From the NCBI RefSeq assembly GCF_039538765.1, contig NZ_BAABCJ010000007.1, positions 124,001-188,000 on the forward strand: a stretch of 64,000 nucleotides of DNA, read 5' to 3'. The stretch comes from Zhihengliuella alba. GTDB lineage: Bacteria > Actinomycetota > Actinomycetes > Actinomycetales > Micrococcaceae. The translations under genes were made by a program, and so were the position numbers. Shown here one piece after another: positions 24,437-32,401 of this stretch (within the stretch, counting starts at the first letter, position 1; the number at the start of each line of letters is the position of its first letter). The notes beneath the pieces are model-generated. The model made no database searches and was not told where the DNA came from. It saw nothing but the letters and a program-made list of their open reading frames with translations.

Positions 24437-26083
24437 ATGCTTCGTTGGGGGAAGAAAACCGCATCAGTCCTGTCCGCCTCGCTCCTGGCCGTCGGCGCCC
24501 TGCTGGGAGTCGACGCCGCGGGCCCGACGGTGCCGGCGGCACATGCCGCCGAGACGATCACGACCGACCGCCTCGCCGGCGCGGACCGCTACGCGACGGC
24601 CATCGCCGCCTCGAAGTCGGCCTACCCGGGCGAGGCCGACACCGTCTACCTGGCCACCGGGCTGGACTATGCTGACGCGCTCGTCGCTGGCCCGGCCGCG
24701 GCCAAAGAGCGAGGTCCGCTCCTGCTCACGCGGCCGTCCGGTCTGAATGCCGCCGTCGCGGCCGAGATCGACCGCCTGAACCCGTCGAAGGTCGTCGTTG
24801 TCGGCGGAACCGGCGCGATCGGGCGGGACGTCGTCCGATCCGTCGAGGAGCTCGGCCCGAGGGTCGAACGGCGCGGCGGTGCGAATCGCTACGAGACCGC
24901 CGACGCCGTCGTCCGCGGTGCCTTCGATGCTGCAGACCAGGCCTACGTCGCCACGGGGTTGAACTACGCGGACGCCCTCTCGGCCTCCGCCGTCGCGGCG
25001 TCGCGGAACGCGCCTGTCCTGCTGGTCAGGGGGACGGCCTCAACGGTGCCCGCAGCGACCGAGGAGACTCTGCGGGACCTCGGCGTGACGAGCACCGTGG
25101 TGACGGGCGGCCCGGCGATCGTGAGCCACCCGATCGTCAGCGAGCTGGGCGAGTTCGGCCCGCGGCGCGTCTACGGCCCGGACCGATTCGAGACCAACCG
25201 GAGACTCAACGCGGAACTGGTCCAGACCTCCATCCGCGCCTATCTCGCGACCGGGTTCGACTACCCGGACGCCCTCGCCTGCGCGGCGGTCGCAGGCGCC
25301 CAGAAGTCCCCGCTCTACCTGGCGCGGCCGCACTGCGTGGCGGACGGCATCGCCACGGACCTCCAGGCCTCGCCGGTCGCCCGGCTCACGCTGGTGGGCG
25401 GCGCGGGCGTGCTCTCCGACGACGCCGGCCGGCTCGCCTCCTGCACGCCGAGATGGCAGTTCAACGCCGACCTGCCGAAGAGCAGCGCCACCGTCCTGCA
25501 GCAGCTCGAGACGATCCCGGTGAAGGGCCGCGCGCCGAAGACCGGCTACACCCGCGCGGAGTTCGGACCGACCTGGGCGGACGTGGACAACAACAGCTGC
25601 GACACCCGCAACGACATCCTCCGCCGGGATCTGCGCGACATCGTCCTCGGCAGCGTCAGCGGCTGCCGGAACCACACTGTGATGTCCGGCATCCTCGACG
25701 ACCCGTACACCGGGACCACCATCGGCTTCCAGCGCGGGGTCGGCACCAGCAACACCGTGCAGATCGACCACGTGGTGGCGCTCTCCGACGCCTGGCAGAA
25801 GGGTGCGCAGCAGATGACGGAGCGCAACCGCACCCTGTTCGCCAACGACCCGCTGAACCTGCTGGCCGTGGACGGGCCCGCCAACGGGTCCAAGGGCGAT
25901 TCCGACGCCGCCACCTGGCTGCCGCCGAACAAGGTGATCCGCTGCGACTACGTCACGCGGCAGACCGCCGTGAAGGCGAAGTACGGCCTCTGGGTGACGC
26001 AGGCCGAGCATGATGCGATCGAGACCGTCGTGACCACCAAGTGCCCGGGCCAGAAGGCCCTCGCGGTCACGCCGGTGAAGTAG
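24437..26083 (+). CDS. Secreted protein: cell-wall-binding repeats plus GmrSD-type HNH nuclease domain
   Basis: 548 residues. A Sec signal peptide (SVLSASLLAVGALLGVDAAG, cleavage near AHAAE) is followed by three cell-wall-binding-2 repeats of about 90-100 residues, each with a RYATAIAAS or RYETADAVV or RFETNRRLN start, an ATGLDYADAL-like core and a VVVVGGTGAIG-like end. From about residue 345 comes a DUF1524/GmrSD C-terminal HNH domain: QIDHVVALSDAWQKG (the DH catalytic pair), NDPLNLLAVDGPANGSKGDSDAATWLPPN (second half of the beta-beta-alpha metal finger). This suggests a DNase kept on the wall. Cysteines in the C-terminal part fit an exported, disulfide-stabilised protein. Confidence 0.87.
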   Translation: MLRWGKKTASVLSASLLAVGALLGVDAAGPTVPAAHAAETITTDRLAGADRYATAIAASKSAYPGEADTVYLATGLDYADALVAGPAAAKERGPLLLTRPSGLNAAVAAEIDRLNPSKVVVVGGTGAIGRDVVRSVEELGPRVERRGGANRYETADAVVRGAFDAADQAYVATGLNYADALSASAVAASRNAPVLLVRGTASTVPAATEETLRDLGVTSTVVTGGPAIVSHPIVSELGEFGPRRVYGPDRFETNRRLNAELVQTSIRAYLATGFDYPDALACAAVAGAQKSPLYLARPHCVADGIATDLQASPVARLTLVGGAGVLSDDAGRLASCTPRWQFNADLPKSSATVLQQLETIPVKGRAPKTGYTRAEFGPTWADVDNNSCDTRNDILRRDLRDIVLGSVSGCRNHTVMSGILDDPYTGTTIGFQRGVGTSNTVQIDHVVALSDAWQKGAQQMTERNRTLFANDPLNLLAVDGPANGSKGDSDAATWLPPNKVIRCDYVTRQTAVKAKYGLWVTQAEHDAIETVVTTKCPGQKALAVTPVK

Positions 26084-26105
26084 CGCGGCGGAGCCTCGAC
26101 TGGCC

Positions 26106-26915
26106 TTACCGGGTGAACCACCACGTGAAGGCCAGCAGTAGCGCGGTGGCGATCGGAAGCTGGAGCGAGAGCAGCACCTGCGGCACGCGCGCCGCGCGTC
26201 CACGCGTCCGGGCCGGCGCGGATCCCTCGGGGTCCGCGCCGACGTCCGTGCCGGACAGTGGCGACTCGATGGGATCCTCCGGGGTCTGCAACCCGGTCCG
26301 GCCGATGAACTGCCAGGCCAGCCCGCCGAGCAGGGCGAGCACCCCCAGCACAAGGCCCCACACCGGCGGGAGCTCGGCCACGACGTCGTCCCACAGGACA
26401 GCGGGGACCGCGACGGCCGCCGTGTTCAGCATGAACCCGGCGACCGTCAGCACCGGGTGGCTCACCATGAACCGCAGTAGACGCTGGGCCAGCAGCCCGA
26501 TGGCGACGCTCTCCACCACCATGGCCACGGCCAGGAGGGTGCCGCCGGCGGTGATCTCGAAGACTCCTCCGCGTCTCCAGTCGGTGAAGCTCCAGAGCAG
26601 CAGGAGCATCCCGAGGGTCTGGATCAGGACGGGCACGACGGCGCGCAACATGTCTCCAGCGGAATCCTCCTCGCTGGGCAGGTCGAGGCTGCGGGCGTAG
26701 GCCACGGGGTCGCCGAACGCCCCGGCAGCTCCCTCCCCACTCTCGGCGCAGTGCGAGTCGACCTCGGCGAGGACGTCGCCGATGCGGCTTCCGTCGACGC
26801 CGAGCAGCCGCAGCTCGAGGATCAGGTCGCCGGCCCATTTCCTGTCCACGTGCGGCGCGAACCGCTCCTCCAGCGAGGCGCCGGCACCCTGCTTGGTCCG
26901 GGTCGAGAGTCTCAT
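26106..26915 (-). CDS. HAAS/DUF1700-like membrane protein, PadR partner
   Basis: 269 residues. The soluble N-terminal 90 residues (FAPHVDRKWAGDLILELRLLGVDGSRIGDVLAEVDSHCAESG, then DPVAYARSLDLP) match the HAAS alpha-helical signalling domain usually encoded next to PadR regulators. Six or so membrane helices follow (AVVPVLIQTLGMLLLLWSF, AGGTLLAVAMVVESVAIGLL, HPVLTVAGFMLNTAAVAVPAV, LVLGVLALLGGLAWQFI and a C-terminal QLPIATALLLAFTWWF). Its ATG overlaps the PadR stop (ATGA). Probably a membrane-side effector of PadR-controlled stress or lipid response; function unproven. Confidence 0.8.
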   Translation of the reverse strand: MRLSTRTKQGAGASLEERFAPHVDRKWAGDLILELRLLGVDGSRIGDVLAEVDSHCAESGEGAAGAFGDPVAYARSLDLPSEEDSAGDMLRAVVPVLIQTLGMLLLLWSFTDWRRGGVFEITAGGTLLAVAMVVESVAIGLLAQRLLRFMVSHPVLTVAGFMLNTAAVAVPAVLWDDVVAELPPVWGLVLGVLALLGGLAWQFIGRTGLQTPEDPIESPLSGTDVGADPEGSAPARTRGRAARVPQVLLSLQLPIATALLLAFTWWFTR

Positions 26916-27286
26916 CGGTTCTCCTCCGCGTCGGTATCGGTTGGGCCCTCGCCAGTGGCGATGAATTGCCGAGTGAGGTCCGTGAACCCGTTCCAGCGCC
27001 GGGCACTCGACTCGAGCTCGGCGCGGCCGTTCTCCGTCAGGACGTAGTACTTCCGGCCCGGCCCGCCATCCCCGGCTCGCCACTCCGCGGTGACCCATCC
27101 GGCCTTCTCCAGCCGGGCGAGCAGGGGATAGAGCGTTCCGCCCTTCACGGCGCCCAGGCCCGCCTCGGCGAGGCGCTGCGCGATCGAGTACCCGTAGACG
27201 GGGCCGTCGGCCAGCGTCCGGAGGACGCACGTGCCGAGCACGCCGCGCATCCAGTCGCTGGGCCAGGGCTGTTCGGGGGCGGGCAT
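26912..27286 (-). CDS. PadR family transcriptional regulator
   Basis: 124 residues, short for the family because it has only the winged helix and a brief C-terminal helix. The DNA-binding part is RGVLGTCVLRTLADGPVYGYSIAQRL, GAVKGGTLYPLLARLEKAGWVTAEW and GPGRKYYVLTENGRAEL. It is the first gene of a two-gene operon with the HAAS-like protein. A perfect TAGACAGT/ACTGTCTA operator array lies immediately upstream (27290-27331), so it should repress itself. Confidence 0.9.
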   Translation of the reverse strand: MPAPEQPWPSDWMRGVLGTCVLRTLADGPVYGYSIAQRLAEAGLGAVKGGTLYPLLARLEKAGWVTAEWRAGDGGPGRKYYVLTENGRAELESSARRWNGFTDLTRQFIATGEGPTDTDAEENR

Positions 27287-27289
27287 GAC

Positions 27290-27331
27290 TAGACAGTAGC
27301 GTTAACTAGTTCGACTGTCTATCTAGACAGT
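27290..27331. promoter_or_regulatory. Candidate PadR operator
   Basis: ACTGTCTA at 27314-27321 and TAGACAGT at 27324-27331 form a perfect palindrome with a 2-base spacer; a further TAGACAGT half-site at 27290-27297 pairs with the first across 16 bases. The array begins 3 bases upstream of the padR start codon, covering where promoter or leader must be. Confidence 0.65.
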
Positions 27332-27354
27332 CTCTGCGCCGCCTCGGCCGGAAA

Positions 27355-27395
27355 CGACGACGGCGCCCACCTTTCGCAGGTGGGCGCCGTCGTCG
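27355..27395. terminator. Hairpin terminator
   Basis: Perfect 18-bp stem (27355-27372 with 27378-27395), loop TTCGC. It follows the phosphoribosyltransferase gene on the minus strand and insulates the padR promoter. Confidence 0.8.
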
Positions 27396-27413
27396 CTTTG
27401 AGGAACCGGGCCG

Positions 27414-27926
27414 TCAGGCTCCGGCCGGCGTGACCGGCGGCTCTGCCGACCACGGGAAGACGATCCACTCGTCGGTGCGGCGCCAGACGAAGTCCGGGTC
27501 CACCACGGAGGCGGACTTGGCGTAGAGCACCGCGCTGCGGGCCTCGGCGCCCTGGCCCCGCAGCAGGTCCAGCACGAGGGCGAGGGTGCGGCCGGAGTCG
27601 GCGACGTCGTCGACCACCAGGAGCCGCTTGCCGCGGATGGCGTCCTCGTCCAGCAGCGGGGCGAGGAGGACCGGGTCCGGCAGGGTCTCGTGCACGTCCG
27701 TGTAGAACTCCACGTTGATGGCGTCGGCGAGCTTGAGGCCCAGCGCGTAGGACAGGGAGCCGGCGGGGAGGAGCCCGCCGCGGGCGACGGCGATGACGAT
27801 CTCCGGGCGGTAGTCGCTGTCCGCGATCTGCTGGGCCAGTTCGCGCGAGGCGGTGCCGAACAGGTCCCAGCTCAGGACCTCCTTGACGGGCAGCTCGGTG
27901 GAGTCGGCGTGATGGGCGAGATTCAT
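27414..27926 (-). CDS. Phosphoribosyltransferase (xanthine/hypoxanthine type)
   Basis: 170 residues of type I PRTase fold. The PRPP-binding signature is RLLVVDDVADSGRTLALVLD with the two acidic residues, and the earlier PEIVIAVARGGLLPAGSLSYALG strand-loop binds pyrophosphate. The C-terminal WIVFPWSAEP resembles archaeal and actinobacterial Gpt-like enzymes (VPWP/VFPWE motif), which salvage xanthine, guanine or hypoxanthine. Purine specificity is inferred. It is a single-gene transcript ending at the hairpin at 27355. Confidence 0.85.
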   Translation of the reverse strand: MNLAHHADSTELPVKEVLSWDLFGTASRELAQQIADSDYRPEIVIAVARGGLLPAGSLSYALGLKLADAINVEFYTDVHETLPDPVLLAPLLDEDAIRGKRLLVVDDVADSGRTLALVLDLLRGQGAEARSAVLYAKSASVVDPDFVWRRTDEWIVFPWSAEPPVTPAGA

Positions 27927-28050
27927 CGGGGTCCTCTGGTTCGGGGTCGGTCGGCCGCGCGGCGGCCTGACGGGGAGATTGCGTCGATACTACCGGCGTT
28001 CGCCATCGCTCGCGGTGGAGCAGCACGCCGGAATAGGCCCGCCTCGGCCT

Positions 28051-29088
28051 GTGTTGAAGCCGATCGTGAAGAACATCGGATTCCTGTCCTTCGGTCACTG
28101 GACCGACTCGCCGCACTCGGCCACCCGCAGCGCCTCGGATGCGCTGCTCCAGGCCATCGATCTGTCGGTCGCCGCCGAGGAGCTCGGAGCCGATGGCGCG
28201 TACTTCCGTGTCCACCACTTCGCCCAGCAGTACGCGTCGCCGTTCCCGCTGCTCGCGGCCATCGGCGCTCGGACCAGCCGGATCGAGATCGGCACGGGCG
28301 TGATCGACATGCGCTACGAGAACCCGCTCTACATGGCGGAGGACGCAGGCGCTGCTGATCTGATCTCCGGCGGCCGGCTCCAGCTCGGCATCAGCCGCGG
28401 TTCGCCCGAGCAGGTGATCGACGGCTGGCGCTACTTCGGGTTCGAGCCGGCCGAGGGCCAGTCCGACGCCGACATGGGCCGCCAGCACGCCGAGCGCTTC
28501 CTCGAGGTCATCGGCGGCGAGGGCTTCGCCGAGCCCAACCCCCGGCCGATGTTCCCGAACCCACCGGGCCTTCTCCGGGTGGAACCACACTCCCCCGGGC
28601 TGCGCGACCGCATCTGGTGGGGCTCCGGCTCCACGGCCACGGCCAAATGGGCAGCGAAGCTCGGCATGAACCTGCAGAGCTCCACCCTCAAGGACGACGA
28701 GAACGGCAAGCCCTTCCACGTGCAGCAGGCCGAGCAGATCGAGGTCTACCGGCAGGCATGGAAGGAGGCCGGACACGCCCACGAGCCGCGCGTCTCGGTC
28801 AGCCGCAGCATCTTCGCCCTGACGGACGAGCGCGACTGGTCCTACTTCGGACGCGACCGCTACAGCTCCGACCAGGTCGGCAACCTCGACGAGAAGACGC
28901 GCGCCGTCTTCGGGCGCAGCTACGCGGGCGAGCCGGATGAGCTTGTCGCCAAGCTCCGCGAGGATGAGGCCATCGCCGCGGCGGACACGCTCCTGCTCAC
29001 GGTGCCCAACCAGCTGGGCGTGGACTACAACGCGCACGTTATCGAGTCGATCCTGAAGCACGTCGCCCCGGAGCTCGGCTGGCGCTGA
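28051..29088 (+). CDS. LLM class flavin-dependent oxidoreductase
   Basis: About 345 residues; GTG 28051, TTG 28054 and GTG 28066 are all possible starts, none with a clear ribosome binding site. The luciferase-like TIM barrel is evident: NIGFLSFGHW, AIDLSVAAEELGADGAYFRVHHFAQQYASPFPLLAAIGART, IEIGTGVIDMRYENPLYMAEDAGAADLISGGRLQLGISRGSPE. This is the group related to alkanal monooxygenase alpha chains that use FMN; the substrate is not identifiable. It is transcribed alone, divergent from the phosphoribosyltransferase. Confidence 0.87.
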   Translation: MLKPIVKNIGFLSFGHWTDSPHSATRSASDALLQAIDLSVAAEELGADGAYFRVHHFAQQYASPFPLLAAIGARTSRIEIGTGVIDMRYENPLYMAEDAGAADLISGGRLQLGISRGSPEQVIDGWRYFGFEPAEGQSDADMGRQHAERFLEVIGGEGFAEPNPRPMFPNPPGLLRVEPHSPGLRDRIWWGSGSTATAKWAAKLGMNLQSSTLKDDENGKPFHVQQAEQIEVYRQAWKEAGHAHEPRVSVSRSIFALTDERDWSYFGRDRYSSDQVGNLDEKTRAVFGRSYAGEPDELVAKLREDEAIAAADTLLLTVPNQLGVDYNAHVIESILKHVAPELGWR

Positions 29089-29103
29089 CGCTTACGCGGT
29101 GTC

Positions 29104-29655
29104 CTACCGCCGAGTGGGGGCCGATGCTCGATCGACAGCGACACCAGCGTCAGCCGGGTCATCAGGGTCGGCCTCGAAGAGCCCACGATCGTGCGCGAAT
29201 TCTGGCTCGGCCTCGAGCTCCACGGTGAAGACGAGGAACCGATAGGCCAGGAATCGGAAGATCGTTCCCAGGATCAGCCCAACGACTCCACCGGCAATGA
29301 AGTCAGCGGTGAAGGACTCGAAGCCCAGGACGTAGCGCGAGACGACCTGACAGACGAGCACGATCGCCAGTCCGATTCCGTTCATCGTCAGGAAGAGCAG
29401 GAATTCCTTCCAGACGCGGTCCGAGCGCCGGTGGCGGAACGTCCAGTGGCGGTTCGCGAACCAGGAGAAGAAGATGGCCACTCCTGTGGAGACGACGCGC
29501 GCCTTGACCGTGCTGTCGCCCATCGGGCCGTGCCAGAGCAGTGCGTAGATCCCGTTGTCGATGATCCAGCCCAGCCCGCCGACCACACCGAACTTCGCCA
29601 CCTCCCTCCGGAGGAGTTCGATCAGCCCTCGGATTCGTTTCCCCAGTCCCCGCAC
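29104..29655 (-). CDS. GtrA family membrane protein
   Basis: 183 residues from a GTG at 29655 preceded by GGAAGGA; the open frame continues upstream to about 29952, but that part is Arg/Ser-rich, lacks family sequence and would overlap the divergent gene. Four membrane helices fit GtrA: FGVVGGLGWIIDNGIYALLW, VVSTGVAIFFSWFANRHWTFRHR, EFLLFLTMNGIGLAIVLVCQVV and FIAGGVVGLILGTIFRFLAYRFLVF. GtrA proteins flip or assist transfer of polyprenol-linked sugars for cell-surface glycans. The C-terminal tail is acidic and variable. Confidence 0.82.
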   Translation of the reverse strand: MRGLGKRIRGLIELLRREVAKFGVVGGLGWIIDNGIYALLWHGPMGDSTVKARVVSTGVAIFFSWFANRHWTFRHRRSDRVWKEFLLFLTMNGIGLAIVLVCQVVSRYVLGFESFTADFIAGGVVGLILGTIFRFLAYRFLVFTVELEAEPEFAHDRGLFEADPDDPADAGVAVDRASAPTRR

Positions 29656-29842
29656 TGTTCCTTCCGCTGGGCCACGGCCCGTCGTCGTCGGCGCCTCGGC
29701 CGGCAGGCCGCGTCTACCGCTGCTGCCGACGACTATTTCACGAGTTCGAGAAGAGCCCTCCCTCGGAGGATCGATCACGCAACCGTGGATTTCCCTTCCG
29801 GTATCGATCTGAGAAGGTGAGTTATCGAATCTGGGGGATGAA

Positions 29843-30301
29843 TTGAAGAAACGAACAATGGACCGCGTCGAGCAGACGACGAGTCTTCCGGCAGCGGAGG
29901 TCTTCGACCGACTCCTGCGCATTCTGGTAGCGGCGACCGGCGCCGGCGTCATCTACGGGGTCCTCGCCCGCGGGAGCGTTGGGGGATGCCAATTGGTAGC
30001 ACCGGCCGCCCCGTCCGCGCCGGGCTGCATGCAGCTCACGATGGAGCCGAGTGGTTGGATCTATCTCGTCATGGCGCTCGTCGCGATCGTGCTGATCAGC
30101 AGCGCGCTTCGCTTCGCAGCAAACGAAGCAGCGGCCGTCCGGAGCCTCCGGATCACGGCGATCGTCGTCTCGGCGATTCCCCTGGTGGCCCTCGTGGTCG
30201 CACACGTCTTCTTCCGCTTCGTGCCGTTCGAGGACTGGCAGTACGGCGAGGACTTCACCTACTTCGTCCCGTTCGTCGCAATCGAGCAGGAACTCACCTA
30301 G
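29843..30301 (+). CDS. Membrane protein of unknown function (DUF2975-like layout)
   Basis: 152 residues from a TTG at 29843, four bases after GGGGGA; ATG 29858 is the alternative. Hydrophobic segments are LLRILVAATGAGVIYGVLA, GWIYLVMALVAIVLISSALRFA and ITAIVVSAIPLVALVVAHVFFRF, with a short loop holding two Cys (VGGCQLV and PGCMQL) on the outside. No family motif was recognised; the three-helix layout and small size resemble DUF2975-type proteins only loosely. It stands alone and is divergent from gtrA. Confidence 0.65.
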   Translation: MKKRTMDRVEQTTSLPAAEVFDRLLRILVAATGAGVIYGVLARGSVGGCQLVAPAAPSAPGCMQLTMEPSGWIYLVMALVAIVLISSALRFAANEAAAVRSLRITAIVVSAIPLVALVVAHVFFRFVPFEDWQYGEDFTYFVPFVAIEQELT

Positions 30302-30392
30302 GGGCTCGCTGCCCGGCATAGAGGCAGCGTCAAGCGTCGTTCGAAATCCGCCTTTTACGGCGCAGCTAAGGGAAACTCACTAGTCTCGGGTC

Positions 30393-30803
30393 ATGGCCGA
30401 CTTCCCCCAGTTGCTCCACACCGTGGTGGACACACCTGACGTCCGCGGGCTCGCCGAGTTCTATCGCCAACTCTTGGGTCTGAAATATCGCCCGGGAGAC
30501 GAGACGCGGCCCGAAGGTGAGGACGATGCCGATTGGCTAGTGCTGACGGACGAGAACGGCCGCCGTGTGCTTGCGTTTCAGCACGTTGAAGTGCTCGAGC
30601 AAACGACCTGGCCGGCGTCTGACGTGCCGATGCAGATGCACCTCGACTTCACCGTGCCCGACCGCGCAAGTCTCGAGAAACAGCACCGCCGAGCGCTGGC
30701 ACTGGGGGCCAAGCTGCTGTTCGACCGAACTGCGGATCTCGACGAGCCCCTGTACGTCTACGCCGACCCTGCCGGTCACCCCTTCTGCATCTTCGTGGGC
30801 TGA
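30393..30803 (+). CDS. VOC (glyoxalase/bleomycin-resistance fold) family protein
   Basis: 136 residues, one VOC module pair. Landmarks are LLHTVVDTPDVRGLAEFYRQLLGLKY (first beta-alpha with FY..LLG), DWLVLTDENGRRVLAFQHV, MQMHLDFTVPD with a metal-type His, and VYADPAGHPFCIFVG at the end. Such proteins bind or modify small molecules; no specific substrate is indicated. The ATG at 30393 has no evident ribosome binding site but the protein begins at the usual point. Confidence 0.85.
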   Translation: MADFPQLLHTVVDTPDVRGLAEFYRQLLGLKYRPGDETRPEGEDDADWLVLTDENGRRVLAFQHVEVLEQTTWPASDVPMQMHLDFTVPDRASLEKQHRRALALGAKLLFDRTADLDEPLYVYADPAGHPFCIFVG

Positions 30804-30823
30804 CGCCAAGGCAACGGCGCCTG

Positions 30824-31081
30824 TCACGCAGCGCCACCAGAAGACCCCGTCGAACGCGGCTTCCTCAGCCGGCCCTGTCCCGATTGCCGAGCGTCCAGAA
30901 ATGGCCGGTCGTGCCCGTACCGGTATGCCGCTGCGGCTGCGGCCGCGAGGAACAGCACTCCGGCGGCAATCCAGCAGACCGCCGCGTAGTCGCGCAGGGG
31001 ACCGATGCTCGACAGGCCGACCAGCGCGCCGCCAACCAGCATCAGGGCCGCTACTGCGTATGAACCTCTCGACCGTTCCAC
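30824..31081 (-). CDS. Small two-helix membrane protein
   Basis: 85 residues from a GTG at 31081 (VERSRGSYAVAALMLVGG...). Two helices are predicted (YAVAALMLVGGALVGLSSIG and YAAVCWIAAGVLFLAAAAAAAY) before a basic cytosolic tail. A longer frame to 31132 exists but overlaps the upstream small gene. No family recognised. It overlaps the preceding gene region closely (stop of the upstream gene at 31086), suggesting a co-transcribed pair. Confidence 0.5.
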   Translation of the reverse strand: MERSRGSYAVAALMLVGGALVGLSSIGPLRDYAAVCWIAAGVLFLAAAAAAAYRYGHDRPFLDARQSGQGRLRKPRSTGSSGGAA

Positions 31082-31085
31082 TCGC

Positions 31086-31262
31086 CTAGTCCTTCCGCGA
31101 CCCTCCAAGATGCGTATGCTCCGAGTCGTCACGGCCCTGCGGGTCGTCCTCCGTGCGACGCCCTACCGCAGCCCGCCAGAGGACCACGAACACGGCAATA
31201 ATGAGCGCGGCGGAAATGGCCAGCGTCATCACCGTGAGGCCTGTCCAGTCGGCTATACCCAT
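31086..31262 (-). CDS. Small single-helix membrane protein
   Basis: 58 residues: MGIADWTGLTVM, then a helix TLAISAALIIAVFVVLWRAA, then a charged tail rich in Asp, Arg and His (GRRTEDDPQGRDDSEHTH). Only the membrane topology can be inferred; the charged tail would be cytosolic. Its TAG stop lies 4 bases before the GTG of the downstream small membrane gene, so they probably form one transcript. Confidence 0.55.
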   Translation of the reverse strand: MGIADWTGLTVMTLAISAALIIAVFVVLWRAAVGRRTEDDPQGRDDSEHTHLGGSRKD

Positions 31263-31394
31263 GTGGTCCAAACTATCGTCGCAACGCGACGACGAATAGG
31301 GCTTGTCGCTCGAACGGGAGCACACGGGCCCTCATGGATCCCCTGCAGAGCGCCTACAGTAAGCCGGACCGGACCACCAACATCTGGAGCAGAG

Positions 31395-31550
31395 ATGCAG
31401 CTCTATCAGATCGTGATCGTCATCGTTGCAGTCCTCTTCGTCCTGGCCCTCGCCAGTGCCGTCGTCGAACTGCTCCGCCGGCTCCGCAATCGAGACGTGA
31501 TCAGCACCGACTTCGACGCTTCCGGCCCCGATCGAGACGCCTCGCTGTAG
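31395..31550 (+). CDS. Small single-helix membrane protein
   Basis: 51 residues with GGAG six bases before the ATG. MQLYQIVIVIVAVLFVLALA is one long helix, followed by a cytosolic VVELLRRLRNRDVISTDFDAS tail. No relatives are recognised. The good ribosome binding site and clean helix-then-charged layout support a real small protein. It lies convergent to the polyamine permease operon. Confidence 0.5.
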   Translation: MQLYQIVIVIVAVLFVLALASAVVELLRRLRNRDVISTDFDASGPDRDASL

Positions 31551-31597
31551 GAGCCACGGCGCTCGGGTGGCCTGACCGGCCGCGCCGGACAGACTCC

Positions 31598-32401
31598 CTA
31601 CCGCGCTGCGAGCGCCTTCTGCCGGCGGTAGGAGACCACGGTCCCGACGATCACAATCGCCAGCGCGATGAGGAAGATCCCCGAGCCGATCACGTTGGCC
31701 TGTGCGGGGATGCCGCGCGTGGCGGCCACATAGATGAACTTCGGGAACGTATCGAAGCTGCCGGAGTTGAAGTTCGCGATGATGAAGTCGTCGAAGCTCA
31801 TCGCGAAGCTGAGCAGTGCGGCCGCGACGATCCCCGGCAGGAGCAACGGGAACGTCACCTTCCAGAAGGTGGCCCGCGGCGACGCGTACAGGTCGCCGGC
31901 GGCCTCCTCCAGCCGGCCATCCAGCGCCGAGACGCGCGCCCGGACGGTCACCACCACGAATGCCATGCAGAACGTGACGTGGGACAGGACCACGGTCCAG
32001 TAGCCCAGCTGCCATCCGATGTTCAGGAACTGCGCCAGCAGCGAGGCGCCCAGCACCACCTCCGGCGTCGCCAGCGGCAGGATGATCAGGATGTCCGCGA
32101 GCTTCCGGAACCGGAACTTGTAGCGGGCGAGTCCCAGCGCGATCGCCGTCCCCAGCACGGTCGCGATGACGGTCGCCACCAGGGCCACGGACAATGAGTT
32201 GCCCAGCGCGTCGCAGATGTTCGGCGCCCCGCACGGGTTCCTCCAGTTGGCCAGGGTGAAGCCCTGCCACGTGAGGTTGGTCCGTCCGGCGTCGTTGAAG
32301 GAGAACGCGAAGATGTAGGCGATCGGGACCAGGAGGTACACGAACGCCAGTCCTCCGAGGACCGGCACCAGCCAGCGGCCGATTCGTTGCTTCAGGCGCA
32401 T
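31598..32401 (-). CDS. Spermidine/putrescine-type ABC transporter permease (PotC-like)
   Basis: 267 residues, six helices. TM1 is LAFVYLLVPIAYIFAFSF, with FND following as in PotC; the coupling loop is EEAAGDLYASPRATFWKVTFPLLLPGIVAAAL, matching EAA---G---------I-LP. The last helix is ANVIGSGIFLIALAIVIVGTVV. It forms a heterodimer with the upstream PotB-like subunit (stop and ATG separated by one base). Last gene of the potDABC-like run. Confidence 0.9.
   Translation of the reverse strand: MRLKQRIGRWLVPVLGGLAFVYLLVPIAYIFAFSFNDAGRTNLTWQGFTLANWRNPCGAPNICDALGNSLSVALVATVIATVLGTAIALGLARYKFRFRKLADILIILPLATPEVVLGASLLAQFLNIGWQLGYWTVVLSHVTFCMAFVVVTVRARVSALDGRLEEAAGDLYASPRATFWKVTFPLLLPGIVAAALLSFAMSFDDFIIANFNSGSFDTFPKFIYVAATRGIPAQANVIGSGIFLIALAIVIVGTVVSYRRQKALAAR

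Noticed and set aside
29656..29952. N-terminal extension of the GtrA protein
   Set aside because: The extension is Arg/Ser-rich, unlike GtrA proteins, and would overlap the start of the divergent gene at 29843; the GTG at 29655 has a ribosome binding site.
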